Assembly (NCBI RefSeq): GCF_004000275.1 | Contig: NZ_RCIP01000005.1 | Location: 62,440 to 126,439, forward strand | Length of the DNA: 64,000 nt | Direction of reading: 5' to 3' | Source of the DNA: Saccharospirillum alexandrii | Lineage (GTDB): Bacteria; Pseudomonadota; Gammaproteobacteria; Pseudomonadales; Natronospirillaceae | Part shown: positions 49,775-58,769 of the stretch, one piece after another | Layout: each line of letters begins with the position of its first letter | Position numbering within the stretch: the first letter of the stretch is position 1 | The notes under the pieces: generated by a model | What the model saw: the letters and a program-made list of their open reading frames with translations, nothing else | Told to the model about the DNA's origin: nothing | Database searches by the model: none | Program-made: the position numbers and the translations under genes

Positions 49775-50383
49775 ATGAGCGCTGAGCATCTCGATGAAGA
49801 AATGCGCGACGTATTCCAGGAAATCGCCAACGTGGCCATGGGCCGCGCCGCCGACTTGCTGGCCAGGTTACTGAACAATTACGTGGTTTTGCCGATTCCG
49901 GTGGTCAATTTGCTGGAACGCAACGAACTGAAAATGGCGCTATCGTCGCTTAAATCGGTCGATTCCGTCAGTGCCGTCTGCCAGGGGTTTGTCGGTTCCC
50001 GCATTTCCGGCGAAGCCCTGCTGATTTTCAACGACACCAGCTTTCAGGACATCGCCGAATTGACGGAGTTCAAGGGCGATATCACGCCGGACATCGAACT
50101 TGAGTTGCTGATGGACATCGCCAACATTCTGATCGGTGCGTGTCTGAAAGGGCTGACTGAACAATTGGATGTGTCTTTCAGCCAGGGTCAGCCGGTGTTG
50201 CTCGGCCAGCATCTGCACCTTCAGGACCTGGTGAATAACCAGACTGGCAACTGGAAACGGGCGCTGACCATTGAAATTCCGTATCGCCTTGAGAGCCGCA
50301 ATGTCGATTGCGATCTGCTACTGCTGTTTACCGAAGACAGCCTGGCGGTGCTCGAAAGCAAAGTCCGTTTCATGCTGGAGTGA
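49775..50383 (+). CDS. CheC-family protein phosphatase-like
   Basis: A 202-aa CheC/CheX-type protein. Helix 1 carries the phosphatase signature Glu16-X2-Asn19 (FQEIANVAMGRAADLL) with Pro42 22 residues after the Asn, as in CheC; a second related helix LLMDIANILIGACLKGL follows near residue 115. Such proteins dephosphorylate CheY-type receivers. The frame opens at 49760, but ATG 49775 has GGGGTG upstream. It sits between the receiver gene (4 bp) and the cyclase gene (2 bp), and the receiver is the probable substrate. Confidence 0.85.
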   Translation: MSAEHLDEEMRDVFQEIANVAMGRAADLLARLLNNYVVLPIPVVNLLERNELKMALSSLKSVDSVSAVCQGFVGSRISGEALLIFNDTSFQDIAELTEFKGDITPDIELELLMDIANILIGACLKGLTEQLDVSFSQGQPVLLGQHLHLQDLVNNQTGNWKRALTIEIPYRLESRNVDCDLLLLFTEDSLAVLESKVRFMLE

Positions 50384-50385
50384 TC

Positions 50386-51339
50386 ATGTCGCCACCGCGC
50401 AATTCAGTAAATGATTTCCACTGGTTAATTGAAGTACTGCAAACCATCGACGTTGGGATGCTGGTGGTCGATTTGGACTATAAGGTGATGGCCTGGAACG
50501 GCTTTATGGAAAACCACAGCGGCATTTCTCCACAGGATGCCCTGGGGAAGAACCTGTTCGCCGTGTTTCCCGACATTCCCCGGCACTGGTTCGAGCACAA
50601 GGCGAGAACCGTGATTGAGTTGCGCAACCGGGCGTTTACTACCTGGGAGCAACGACCCTATGTGTTTCGGTTCAAGAACAACCGGCCCATTACCGGTACG
50701 TCCGAGTTTATGTACCAGAACTGCACCTTTATTCCGGTGGCCGACACCAGGGGGGAGGTAAACAGTCTGTGTATCATCGTCTACGACGTTAGCGACGTAG
50801 CGGTGAGTAAGATTGAATTGCAAAAAGCCAATCAGCGGCTGAAGGAGTTTTCGCGCAAGGATGGTCTGACGGGCTTGTTCAACCGTGGCTACTGGGAGCA
50901 CCAGTTGTTGCAGGAGTTCAAACGTCAGCAACGGGCCCAGCAACCGACTTCGTTGATCATGATGGACATCGACCATTTCAAGGCCGTCAATGACACACAC
51001 GGGCACACTATTGGCGACGATGTGATTCGCATGGTCGCCTCGGTGATTCGCGATACATTGCGCGCAACGGACCTGGCCGGGCGTTACGGTGGCGAGGAGT
51101 TTGCGGTCATTCTGCCTGATACCACTGGTGAGGATGCGGTTATTCTGGCCGAGCGGTTGCGGGTGCATGTTGAGGAGCAGGTGCTGAAATCTGAAGACAT
51201 GAACTTGCAGGTGACCATTAGCCTCGGCGTCGCCAGCTGGAACGCTGAGCTTTCATCACACTCCGAATGGATCAGCCTGGCCGATCAGGCGCTGTATCAG
51301 TCAAAAGATCTGGGCCGCAACCGCGTCAGTCTGGCGTAA
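50386..51339 (+). CDS. PAS-domain diguanylate cyclase
   Basis: A 317-aa soluble c-di-GMP synthase: a PAS sensor at about 10-135 (LIEVLQTIDVGMLVVDLDYK, GFMENHSGISPQDALGKNLF) and a GGDEF domain at about 150-317 with intact active site GRYGGEEF near residue 235 and DGLTGLFNRGYWE. No membrane segment. ATG 50386 is 2 bp after the CheC-type gene. Its end overlaps the convergent helicase gene by 14 bp. Likely output of the three-gene unit, though how the receiver touches it is unknown. Confidence 0.93.
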   Translation: MSPPRNSVNDFHWLIEVLQTIDVGMLVVDLDYKVMAWNGFMENHSGISPQDALGKNLFAVFPDIPRHWFEHKARTVIELRNRAFTTWEQRPYVFRFKNNRPITGTSEFMYQNCTFIPVADTRGEVNSLCIIVYDVSDVAVSKIELQKANQRLKEFSRKDGLTGLFNRGYWEHQLLQEFKRQQRAQQPTSLIMMDIDHFKAVNDTHGHTIGDDVIRMVASVIRDTLRATDLAGRYGGEEFAVILPDTTGEDAVILAERLRVHVEEQVLKSEDMNLQVTISLGVASWNAELSSHSEWISLADQALYQSKDLGRNRVSLA

Positions 51340-53617
51340 CCTCTAACACCTCCTCGCGCCGCCGCATCACCACCAGCCAGTGCGGCGGTAACCAGCCGTT
51401 GCGGTAGTACTCAGCGAATCGGTCATCTAACAGCCAGATATCCCCCTGATCCGTTTCGGTGCGCACACAGCGACCAGCCGCTTGCAACACTTTGTGCAGG
51501 CCGGGGTAGCGGTAGGCAAAATCGAAGCCGGGCTGGCCCTGCCGGTCCAGGGCGTGGCGAATGCGATTATTGAGCTCGTTGACCTGTGGCAGGCCGGGGC
51601 CTACGACCATAACGCCGGTCAGTGCATCGCCGGGTAGGTCGATGCCTTCCCCCAATACCCCGCCCAGGGGCGCCATGACCATCAAACCCTGTTCATTTCG
51701 TAGCCGGTCGAGTAACGCCAGTCGCTCCAGTAAAGTGGCATCGCGGGTGGGCGCCATCACGGTGGGGTCATCAGCGAACGCCTCGAATACGCCGGCCATC
51801 TGCTGGTAGCTGGAGAAAAAGACCAGTGCATTGCCTCGGGTCTGGCGACGGAATTGCCGGACCAGGGGGAGGACGGTGTCTTTCAGGCCAGCGCGGTCGC
51901 GATAGCGCGTGGACACATCGGTAATCAGCGTGACTCTGAATTGCTGTGGCTGAAACGGCGAGGGCAGCGTCAGCGGCACGGCATTGGCGAGGCCGGTCAT
52001 GGCCAGACTGTAAGGCCAGGGGGTCAGGGTGGCGCTGAAGCCGGTAACCGAGTTAACCAGGTCGTGCTTTTGGGTCAGCAAGCGCGATGGGTTCAGGCAC
52101 AGTATCTCTATGCGTTTGTCGTCGATAGCGCGGCTCTCACCGCCCTGGTAGCGCCAGCAGAAATCCTCTGGCTGGGCCAGTTCATCAATACGGGTGAAGC
52201 GACCCGCCTCAAAGATCAACGCTTCCCAGGCGGGCCCCGGCTCCCAGAACGGTGCCTCCCGAAGCAGACGAGCACTGGCCTGCAGCCAGGTGCGCAGAGC
52301 CAGGACCAGCGCCTCGGGCCGTCGCTCGCAGAGGCCATTCTGATCATTCAGGCAGCGTTGCAACGCCCGCCGCACCGGCTTCAACGCCGCTTTCACGTTC
52401 GCCGGGGCTGCGTCATTCAAGGCCGCTAGAGAACGGCCGGAAAAGGCGGCGCTGAACATGGCCCGGCCACGGTCGATCAGGTTGTGGCTTTCATCAATCA
52501 ACACCGCGACCTGGTTGTCCACTTCCCGGAGCAGATAGGGCTGAACGGCAGTGGTGTCGTACAGGTAATTGACGTCACCGACTACCAGATCCGCCCAGAC
52601 GGCCCAGTCCTGGCTCAGGTAATAGGGGCAGATCTGATGTTCCTCTCCCAGGCTGGTCAACGTTGCCTGATCCCAGATACCCTGCTCCAGCAGCGCCGGG
52701 CGCAAGCGCTGGCGTTTGTCGAAGTAGCCACGGGCGTAGGGGCAGACCGATCCGTCGCAGGGTGTAGTAGGGCTAAGGCACAGGCGCTCCTTGGCCTGCA
52801 GGTTCAAGGTAATCAGGTCGGTAGTGTCGAGGTTCAGCGCCCGAATGCTGTCGAGCACCAGGGGCTGGCCGGTGTTTTTCATGGTCAGGTAATACACGCC
52901 CTGGTGATGCCCCTCACCCAGTGCTTTCAGGCTGGGAAAGAGCGCTGCCAGTGTTTTGCCGGTACCGGTAGGGGCTTCGATCAGGGCATTGCGCTGCAAC
53001 GCCTGGGCCTTGTAGACGGTTTCGGCCATGCTGCGTTGTGCCGCGCGCATCTGGCTGAAGGGAAACCGGGCCCGGGCCAGGGCAAGATCCCGGCGTTGCC
53101 GGTGTTCGTGCAGTTGTTGCAACCAGTGATCGTAGCGGGCCAGGTGCCCGGTCAACCGGTCGAGCAGGGCCTCCCGCGTCCAGTGTTCATCCTCATGCCA
53201 TTCTTGTTGTGTCTGACTGTGCACGTAGCATAGCCGCACCGTCCATTGCGCCTGTTCGGGGCGGGGCAGTGCCCAGAGCGCCGCGTAAATTTGTGCCTGG
53301 CGCTGATTCAACGCCCGTGCCGAATCGGGTAGCTCTTCCGGCGAAATGCGCAGTGTTTTGATTTCTTCTATGCCGCTGATCCAGGCGCCATCAATACGGC
53401 CGCTGAGGGTCAGATCAAAGTCCGGGTGTTGCCAGTCGAGGCTGACGGCTTGCTCGGGTCGATAGCCTGGTGTGCGGCGTGCCTGGGTTAGCTGATGGGT
53501 TTCCCGGCCTTCGAGTGCACTGGGGCTGGCGCGGAAGCTGCTGACCAGATCGCCTTCGTCCAGGCAGAACTCGGCCAGGGCACGAACCGAGATGCGAAAG
53601 TGGGGCCTTGGGGTCAT
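51326..53617 (-). CDS. Fe/S-type (XPD/DinG-like) DNA helicase with N-terminal PD-(D/E)XK-like region
   Basis: A 763-aa superfamily 2 helicase. The N-terminal ~170 aa has a nuclease-like pattern (SGRIDGAWISGIEEIKTLR). The helicase shows Walker A EAPTGTGKT, DEAH-type IDESHNL and a motif VI QAAGRCVRTETD. Four cysteines (RLCLSP, PCDGSVCP, HQICPYY) would hold a 4Fe-4S cluster as in XPD and DinG. It overlaps the FAN1-type nuclease gene by 4 bases (ATGA), the conserved pairing of FAN1 and an XPD-like helicase known from pseudomonads; a role in crosslink repair is inferred. Confidence 0.88.
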   Translation of the reverse strand: MTPRPHFRISVRALAEFCLDEGDLVSSFRASPSALEGRETHQLTQARRTPGYRPEQAVSLDWQHPDFDLTLSGRIDGAWISGIEEIKTLRISPEELPDSARALNQRQAQIYAALWALPRPEQAQWTVRLCYVHSQTQQEWHEDEHWTREALLDRLTGHLARYDHWLQQLHEHRQRRDLALARARFPFSQMRAAQRSMAETVYKAQALQRNALIEAPTGTGKTLAALFPSLKALGEGHHQGVYYLTMKNTGQPLVLDSIRALNLDTTDLITLNLQAKERLCLSPTTPCDGSVCPYARGYFDKRQRLRPALLEQGIWDQATLTSLGEEHQICPYYLSQDWAVWADLVVGDVNYLYDTTAVQPYLLREVDNQVAVLIDESHNLIDRGRAMFSAAFSGRSLAALNDAAPANVKAALKPVRRALQRCLNDQNGLCERRPEALVLALRTWLQASARLLREAPFWEPGPAWEALIFEAGRFTRIDELAQPEDFCWRYQGGESRAIDDKRIEILCLNPSRLLTQKHDLVNSVTGFSATLTPWPYSLAMTGLANAVPLTLPSPFQPQQFRVTLITDVSTRYRDRAGLKDTVLPLVRQFRRQTRGNALVFFSSYQQMAGVFEAFADDPTVMAPTRDATLLERLALLDRLRNEQGLMVMAPLGGVLGEGIDLPGDALTGVMVVGPGLPQVNELNNRIRHALDRQGQPGFDFAYRYPGLHKVLQAAGRCVRTETDQGDIWLLDDRFAEYYRNGWLPPHWLVVMRRREEVLEVTPD

Positions 53618-55275
53618 GGGGTTGTGTCATCCGCAGGCGTTTCCGGTTCGGCGCCGGTGGTGTACTCGACGTACCAGACTTCGGCGGGAATACCCGCTTG
53701 GCTGAACACCCCCAGCCAGTCCCGCTGGTTATCCTGCAGACGATCACCCGGCCCTTTGATTTCGATAAAACGATAGCCGTCCGAAAGGAACTGAAACAGG
53801 TCGGGAAAGCCGGAACGGTGACGCTTCAGGTCGAGCCAGAGGTGCTGGAATATCGGGACCCAGTGGTTCCAGGGAACCACATCGAAGCATCGCAGTAACA
53901 ACTCTGAACTCAGCCCGCCCCAGCCAAAGAAGGGATTTTGCAGGCCGGTTTTATTCTGGCTGTAGAGCACCAAGTGCCGGCGTGCCCGGGTTTGAGTCAG
54001 GGTCTGGTACAGGTGGTGCCGGTCTGTGCCCCGACGTTGTAGAAAGTCTGGTTGGTAGAGGTCGGCCGGGCCCGATTGAAACGGGTGGTGAAAGGCGCCG
54101 GGTACATCGGCAAACAGCCATGGCCAGTGCACCAGCGTGAAGATGGCCAGTGGCAGCTGATTTTCCAGCCAGACGGCATCCTCGAGTTGAGTACAGGCCA
54201 GTTGCTCGACACTCATGGCAGCCGGTGGCCATTGGACGCGGTTTTCGATGACAGTGGGTGCTAACACACTCAGCACCGGTCGTTTGAGTTTGCGCGCCAG
54301 GCGCGGCTGAAAGCGGGGTCCAAAGCGGGCTTCGCTGGCATCCTGCGGGGCGTCCAGAATCGGCTGCAAGGCGTCCCAGCAATCTGTGTAGCGCTCCTGT
54401 TTGTACAGCAGGCGGCACCGACGCTCGCGCGCCGGGGGTGTTTCGTTGGTGTTAAACAGCGCGAGGGCCAGCGACCAGTGCCCGGCTTGCTCAAGCCGAT
54501 AGCCGAGCTGGTTCATCAGCCGAAAGGCCCGGTCCTGAACCCGGGGCCGCCAATCGGTGGCTAGGCAGGCCTGGGCAATCGCGGGTAATGGATCTGTTGA
54601 CTTGGTTTCGGTGGCCTCGTAGTACTGGTCGCGCAGGTCCATCAGATGCAGTGTCTGGTCGATGTCGGCCGGGTCCTGAAACCAGCGCTGGGCGCGGTTA
54701 AGCGGGTAGCGTTCGTAACGGAAGACGCCGAGATCCGACAGCACAAAGTCGGTCAGGCTCTGGCGGCCATTGCCAAAGTACATCAGTTGCAAACGGCGCA
54801 GGGTGGCATCGTGGCAGCGGGCCACCAGAGGCTCGGCCAGCTGCCAGTCGTCTGGCGAGCCGGAATCGGGCATTTTGGCGAGATGTTCAAGCAAGGCCGC
54901 CTTGTTGAGGCGCGGGTCCGGGCACCAGGGTAATTGCCTGAGATCGGGCAGGGTTAGCAAGCGGGCGATGTCCAGTGCGGTAAGCAGGGGCGCTGGATCC
55001 AGCAGGCCGGTCTGAACCAGCTCGGCGACGGCCGGTTCAATGGGGCCTACGTCCGCGTAGCTCAGCCGATTGACCCTGAATACCGGCCCCTTGCGCGTGT
55101 ACAATCGCACCAGCAAACGGGCGGCCGGCTCGCTCAGTTCACGGAAACGGGTTAAAAAGCTCTGGTCGGCCGGCTCCAGCAGGTCGGGGTAGCGTTCGCT
55201 GACGGTGCTGACCAGTTGGCGGAAGTTGTCTAGATAGTAGCCCTCGGGCAGATCGATTTGCTCGGTCACAGGCAT
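53614..55275 (-). CDS. FAN1-like VRR-NUC domain nuclease
   Basis: A 553-aa structure-specific nuclease. The C-terminal VRR-NUC site is visible: FPDLFQF followed by RFIEIKGPGDRLQDNQRDWL, giving the PD-(D/E)XK residues Asp, Glu and Lys. The N-terminal 370 aa match the SAP-like and TPR-like helical parts of bacterial FAN1. Human FAN1 and P. aeruginosa FAN1 cut near DNA flaps and help repair interstrand crosslinks. It starts 7 bp after ruvX and overlaps the helicase by 4 bases, so both are in one operon with ruvX. Confidence 0.9.
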   Translation of the reverse strand: MPVTEQIDLPEGYYLDNFRQLVSTVSERYPDLLEPADQSFLTRFRELSEPAARLLVRLYTRKGPVFRVNRLSYADVGPIEPAVAELVQTGLLDPAPLLTALDIARLLTLPDLRQLPWCPDPRLNKAALLEHLAKMPDSGSPDDWQLAEPLVARCHDATLRRLQLMYFGNGRQSLTDFVLSDLGVFRYERYPLNRAQRWFQDPADIDQTLHLMDLRDQYYEATETKSTDPLPAIAQACLATDWRPRVQDRAFRLMNQLGYRLEQAGHWSLALALFNTNETPPARERRCRLLYKQERYTDCWDALQPILDAPQDASEARFGPRFQPRLARKLKRPVLSVLAPTVIENRVQWPPAAMSVEQLACTQLEDAVWLENQLPLAIFTLVHWPWLFADVPGAFHHPFQSGPADLYQPDFLQRRGTDRHHLYQTLTQTRARRHLVLYSQNKTGLQNPFFGWGGLSSELLLRCFDVVPWNHWVPIFQHLWLDLKRHRSGFPDLFQFLSDGYRFIEIKGPGDRLQDNQRDWLGVFSQAGIPAEVWYVEYTTGAEPETPADDTTP

Positions 55276-55282
55276 ACTGGCA

Positions 55283-55711
55283 TCACGTTGATTGGCTGAG
55301 AAAGGTTTCCAGAATCAGTTGAGCGGCCAGACTGTCGATGTCGGCCTGGCGCGCCCTGGACAGACTAGTCCCTTGCAAGCCCAGATGGCTTCGGGCTTCG
55401 CGACTGCTGAGCCGCTCATCCACGGCTTCTGCGGGCAAACCATAACGCCCGTGCAGCCGTTTGCGGAACTTGTTGGCGCGGGTGCCCATCTCGCTGTCGG
55501 TGCCGTCCATGTTGTACGGGATGCCGACGGCGAAGCCGACCGGGCGCCACTCGGCAACGAGTTTGTCGATGACAGGCCAGTCTGGAATGCCGTCGCGGGC
55601 GCGCAGGCTGGTGATCCCTGTGGCAGTGCCAGTGATGGTCTGGCCGGCAGCGACGCCGATCCAGGCCAGGCCAAAATCAAACCCCAGCCACTGACCGTCT
55701 GGCCGCGTCAC
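55283..55711 (-). CDS. ruvX: Holliday junction resolvase-like RuvX (YqgF)
   Basis: A 142-aa RNase-H-fold nuclease implicated in 16S rRNA 5' end processing and junction resolution. LGFDFGLAWIGVA (Asp12), VDERLSSREA and QADIDSLAAQLILE give the acidic active-site set. It starts with GTG, overlapping the tonB end by 4 bases (GTGA). The usual neighbour yqgE, found between tonB or gshB and ruvX in many relatives, is missing here. Confidence 0.93.
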   Translation of the reverse strand: MTRPDGQWLGFDFGLAWIGVAAGQTITGTATGITSLRARDGIPDWPVIDKLVAEWRPVGFAVGIPYNMDGTDSEMGTRANKFRKRLHGRYGLPAEAVDERLSSREARSHLGLQGTSLSRARQADIDSLAAQLILETFLSQST

Positions 55712-56595
55712 GACGCTTCCCGGCTGAACTGATTGTCGGTGCGGAATTGCCAGGTGCGGATGATTTCCAACTGGTCGTATTCCTGCGCCATCTCGGTGCT
55801 GAAGGGTTCAAAGGGGGCTGCCATGTGGACGATGCGTTTGGCGGCCTGATCGAGCAGGGCATGGCCGGAACTCTGAGTGACCTCGACCGAGGCCAGGCTG
55901 CCATCGGCCCGCATCTTGACGGCCAGTCGGACACTGCCAGAAAGCCGCTCCTGACGGGCAGCCTGCGGGTAGTTCTGGTTGCCAACCCGCTCGACTTCTT
56001 CCAGCCAGTTAAAGACATAGGCGGCATCCAGCGATCGACGCGCCGAGACGGCGGTCAGGGTTCGGACACGGGGCCGCTTGGCGTAGGTTTGGCGGCTTTC
56101 ATCGAGCATGGCCCGCAGGGTAGCGACGTCGTTGATCTGGCTGATCATCAGTGGGTCGTTACTGGCCAGTTCCTCAACCGGAGGGGCTTCTTCCTCGGCC
56201 CGGTCCAGAGCGGCGCGGCTGGTGTCAGTCCGGGTGGTCAGAATGCGCTTGCGCGCCGCTTCCAACTCGGCAAAATTCAGCTGCTGCACTTCCGGTGTGG
56301 TGCGAAACACCTGGTTGTCTTCGATCTCGGCCTGTTCGGTTGAGGTCAGGCGTGCCGCTTCATCCTGAGTACCGCTGCCTTGCTGATCGGCATCGGCCAG
56401 AAAGTCGGCTTCGTCGAGCGGTGTTGGCTCTGTGCGGCTGTGTTGTGCCAGCGTGACATCCAGGGTTGGCGGAATGGAACGTGCTTCGGGGGCAGAGAAC
56501 CCGACCCCAAAGATCAACAGGGCATGCAAGCCAAGCGCCAGAAACAGCGTAAAGCTGAGTCGATCGACAGCGCCTACGCTAGCAACGGTCGCCAT
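55708..56595 (-). CDS. tonB: TonB-family energy transducer
   Basis: A 295-aa inner-membrane protein with one N-terminal helix (FTLFLALGLHALLIFGVGF), an acidic, Glu/Ala-rich periplasmic stalk (about 45-190, including AELEAARKRI) and a C-terminal TonB domain (QNYPQAARQERLSGSVRLAV; VTQSSGHALLDQAAKRIV). The stalk lacks the long Pro repeats of classical TonB. No exbB/exbD nearby. Position between gshB and ruvX is the same as in Pseudomonas. It shares one base with the gshB stop and 4 with ruvX. Confidence 0.9.
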   Translation of the reverse strand: MATVASVGAVDRLSFTLFLALGLHALLIFGVGFSAPEARSIPPTLDVTLAQHSRTEPTPLDEADFLADADQQGSGTQDEAARLTSTEQAEIEDNQVFRTTPEVQQLNFAELEAARKRILTTRTDTSRAALDRAEEEAPPVEELASNDPLMISQINDVATLRAMLDESRQTYAKRPRVRTLTAVSARRSLDAAYVFNWLEEVERVGNQNYPQAARQERLSGSVRLAVKMRADGSLASVEVTQSSGHALLDQAAKRIVHMAAPFEPFSTEMAQEYDQLEIIRTWQFRTDNQFSREAS

Positions 56596-57548
56596 CAGGC
56601 CATTCCTCGTTTCCGGGCGATCAGATCCATCAGCTTGCCACCGATGTCGGTGTCGTACGCGGCATCGATCTCGCGTATGCAGGTCGGGCTGGTTACGTTG
56701 ATTTCAGTCAGGTAATCGCCAATGACGTCAAGGCCAACAAACAGCAAGCCACGTTTCTTGAGCTCGGGGCCGACCTGGGCGGCAATCCAGCGGTCGCGCT
56801 CGGTCAGTGGCTGGGCACGGCCAGTGCCCCCGGCGGCCAGATTGCCGCGGGTTTCGCCCTTGGCCGGCAGGCGGGCCAGGCAATAGTCGACGGGCTCGCC
56901 GTCAATCAACAGAATGCGTTTGTCGCCATCCTTGATCTCTGGCAGGTATTTCTGGGCCATGGTTTGCGTCTTACCGTGTTCGGTCAGTGTTTCAATAATG
57001 ACGGATACGTTGGAATCGTCGGGTTTCAGTCGAAAAATGGAACTGCCGCCCATGCCATCCAGAGGTTTGAAGATGACATCGCCATGCTCTGCGTGAAAGG
57101 CTTTAAGCAAGCCGGCGTTGCGAGTCACCAGGTGTGGCGGTGAACAGTCCGGAAAGGCCGTGGCAAATAACTTTTCGTTACAATCGCGCAGCGCCTGCGG
57201 CTTGTTGACGATCAGCGTGCCCGCCTGCTCGGCCCGTTCCAGCAAATAGGTGGCATAGGTGTATTCGTTGTCGAATGGCGGATCCTTGCGCATCAGAATA
57301 ACATCAAGATTCGCTAATGGCGCGGCTTCGGACGTTCCGAGCTCATAAAAGTGATCTGGGTCACGAAATACGCTTAAGGGCCGCATCAGGCCCTTGGCTT
57401 GGCTGTTCTCCAGAAAAAGGTCGGCCGGGGTCATGTAAAACAGCTCCCAGCCCCGGTCCTGCGCGGCCCAGAGCATGGCAAGTGAGCTGTCTTTTTTATA
57501 GGTGACGGTCTCTATCGGGTCCATCACGATGCCGATCGTTAATTTCAT
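56595..57548 (-). CDS. gshB: glutathione synthetase
   Basis: A 317-aa ATP-grasp enzyme that adds glycine to gamma-glutamylcysteine. The N-terminal domain (MKLTIGIVMDPIETVTYKKD), KPLDGMGGSSIF loop, QKYLPEIKDGDKRILLIDGE and the metal-binding FVGLDVIGDYLTEINVTSP are all present. The frame opens at 57608, but ATG 57548 with GAGG 6 nt upstream is the family start. First gene of the tightly packed leftward operon gshB-tonB-ruvX-FAN1-helicase. Confidence 0.97.
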   Translation of the reverse strand: MKLTIGIVMDPIETVTYKKDSSLAMLWAAQDRGWELFYMTPADLFLENSQAKGLMRPLSVFRDPDHFYELGTSEAAPLANLDVILMRKDPPFDNEYTYATYLLERAEQAGTLIVNKPQALRDCNEKLFATAFPDCSPPHLVTRNAGLLKAFHAEHGDVIFKPLDGMGGSSIFRLKPDDSNVSVIIETLTEHGKTQTMAQKYLPEIKDGDKRILLIDGEPVDYCLARLPAKGETRGNLAAGGTGRAQPLTERDRWIAAQVGPELKKRGLLFVGLDVIGDYLTEINVTSPTCIREIDAAYDTDIGGKLMDLIARKRGMA

Positions 57549-57932
57549 GTCTAGCCTCGGGTTATCATTGGCTGGTATGGTAATAGATGATTGGTATAGC
57601 AAAAACAACTTTCTTTACAGCCGTTTATAGCGGATAGCTAGATTCTGTGATAAAAGTTCTAGCCACAGTATTAGACAGCCAGTAACAGAGCGTCCGGGCA
57701 TGACAGTGGTCGACGATACACCCCGATTTTGGCTGTCGGGGTGGGAGCGTCGTGTTAGCAGGGGCGGTTTTTGCTACGCAGCAGGTTACAGGTAACCTGG
57801 CCTGCGAGCGTTAAACAGCACATCAGTGCCAGCATGGGCCAGACATGCGGGCTCAATCACTGGTACGCTAACTGCAGCCCGGTACCCGATATACTGGTAC
57901 TCAAAATATAGCTTTCAACCCTGGGATGACCT
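57549..57932. other. divergent promoter region gshB / pilG
   Basis: A gene-free 384-bp spacer. It contains a 7-bp-stem hairpin ACCCCGA / TCGGGGT (about 57718-57742) and a GGTTAC-AG-GTAACC palindrome (about 57786-57799). No convincing -35/-10 pair could be fixed. Both divergent operons must start here. Confidence 0.4.
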
Positions 57933-58313
57933 ATGGAAAACAGCTTTGAAAGCCTCAAGGTGATGGTCATTGACGACTCCAAAACCATCCGGCGCACAGC
58001 GGAGACGCTGTTAAAGAAAGTCGGTTGTGAGGTGATCACCGCGACGGACGGCTTCGACGCACTCGCTAAAATAGCCGATACCAAACCGGACATTATTTTT
58101 GTGGATATCATGATGCCCCGACTCGACGGGTATCAAACCTGCGCACTGATCAAGAACAACAGTGCCTTTAAAGAAACGCCGGTTATCATGCTGTCCAGTA
58201 AGGATGGCCTGTTTGATAAGGCGAAAGGCCGCATTGTCGGCAGCGATCAGTATCTGACCAAGCCGTTTGGCAAGGAAGAGTTACTGGGCGCAATTCGGGA
58301 TTACGTAAAATAA
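57933..58313 (+). CDS. pilG: twitching motility response regulator PilG
   Basis: A 126-aa single-domain receiver with phosphoacceptor Asp58 (FVDIMMPRLDG), acidic pair in VIDDSKTIRR, and Lys in LTKPFGKEEL. The sequence closely follows Pseudomonas PilG, the Chp-system receiver that promotes pilus extension and cAMP production. It is the first gene of pilG-pilH-pilI-pilJ-pilK-chpA, the standard order. ATG 57933 is preceded by a weak GGGATG site. Confidence 0.95.
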   Translation: MENSFESLKVMVIDDSKTIRRTAETLLKKVGCEVITATDGFDALAKIADTKPDIIFVDIMMPRLDGYQTCALIKNNSAFKETPVIMLSSKDGLFDKAKGRIVGSDQYLTKPFGKEELLGAIRDYVK

Positions 58314-58381
58314 TGATCGCATGCTTCGGCTGAGCGGTTTGTTGTTGTTGATTTACTGATTAAAAAATAAACGGGTGGACC

Positions 58382-58759
58382 ATGGCACGGATTCTGATTG
58401 TAGACGACTCTCCTACTGAGACCTACGCGTTTCAGGGCATGCTTGAAAAGCATGGTCATGAAGTATTGACGGCTGATAATGGAGCCGATGGAGTCGCTCT
58501 GGCACGTCAGGAGTTGCCGGACATTGTGTTGATGGACATTGTAATGCCTGGTCTGAATGGCTTTCAGGCGACCCGGCAGCTGACCAAAGGCGCCGATACC
58601 GCCCACATTCCAGTGGTGATTGTCACCACCAAAGATCAGGAAACTGACCGGGTTTGGGGTCGTCGGCAGGGTGCCAGTGGTTACCTGGTCAAGCCGGTCG
58701 CCGAAGATCAACTGTTGTCGACCGTCGAGGCTGTACTCGCCGGCAACCTCCAGGACTGA
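58382..58759 (+). CDS. pilH: twitching motility response regulator PilH
   Basis: A 125-aa receiver: acidic VDDSPTE, phosphoacceptor Asp52 (VLMDIVMPGLNG) and Lys in YLVKPVAED. Matches PilH, which counteracts PilG and acts as a phosphate sink in the Chp system. It follows pilG by 68 bp. The order and the distinct PTETYAFQ start separate it from PilG. Confidence 0.94.
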   Translation: MARILIVDDSPTETYAFQGMLEKHGHEVLTADNGADGVALARQELPDIVLMDIVMPGLNGFQATRQLTKGADTAHIPVVIVTTKDQETDRVWGRRQGASGYLVKPVAEDQLLSTVEAVLAGNLQD

Positions 58760-58769
58760 CGGCACACTC

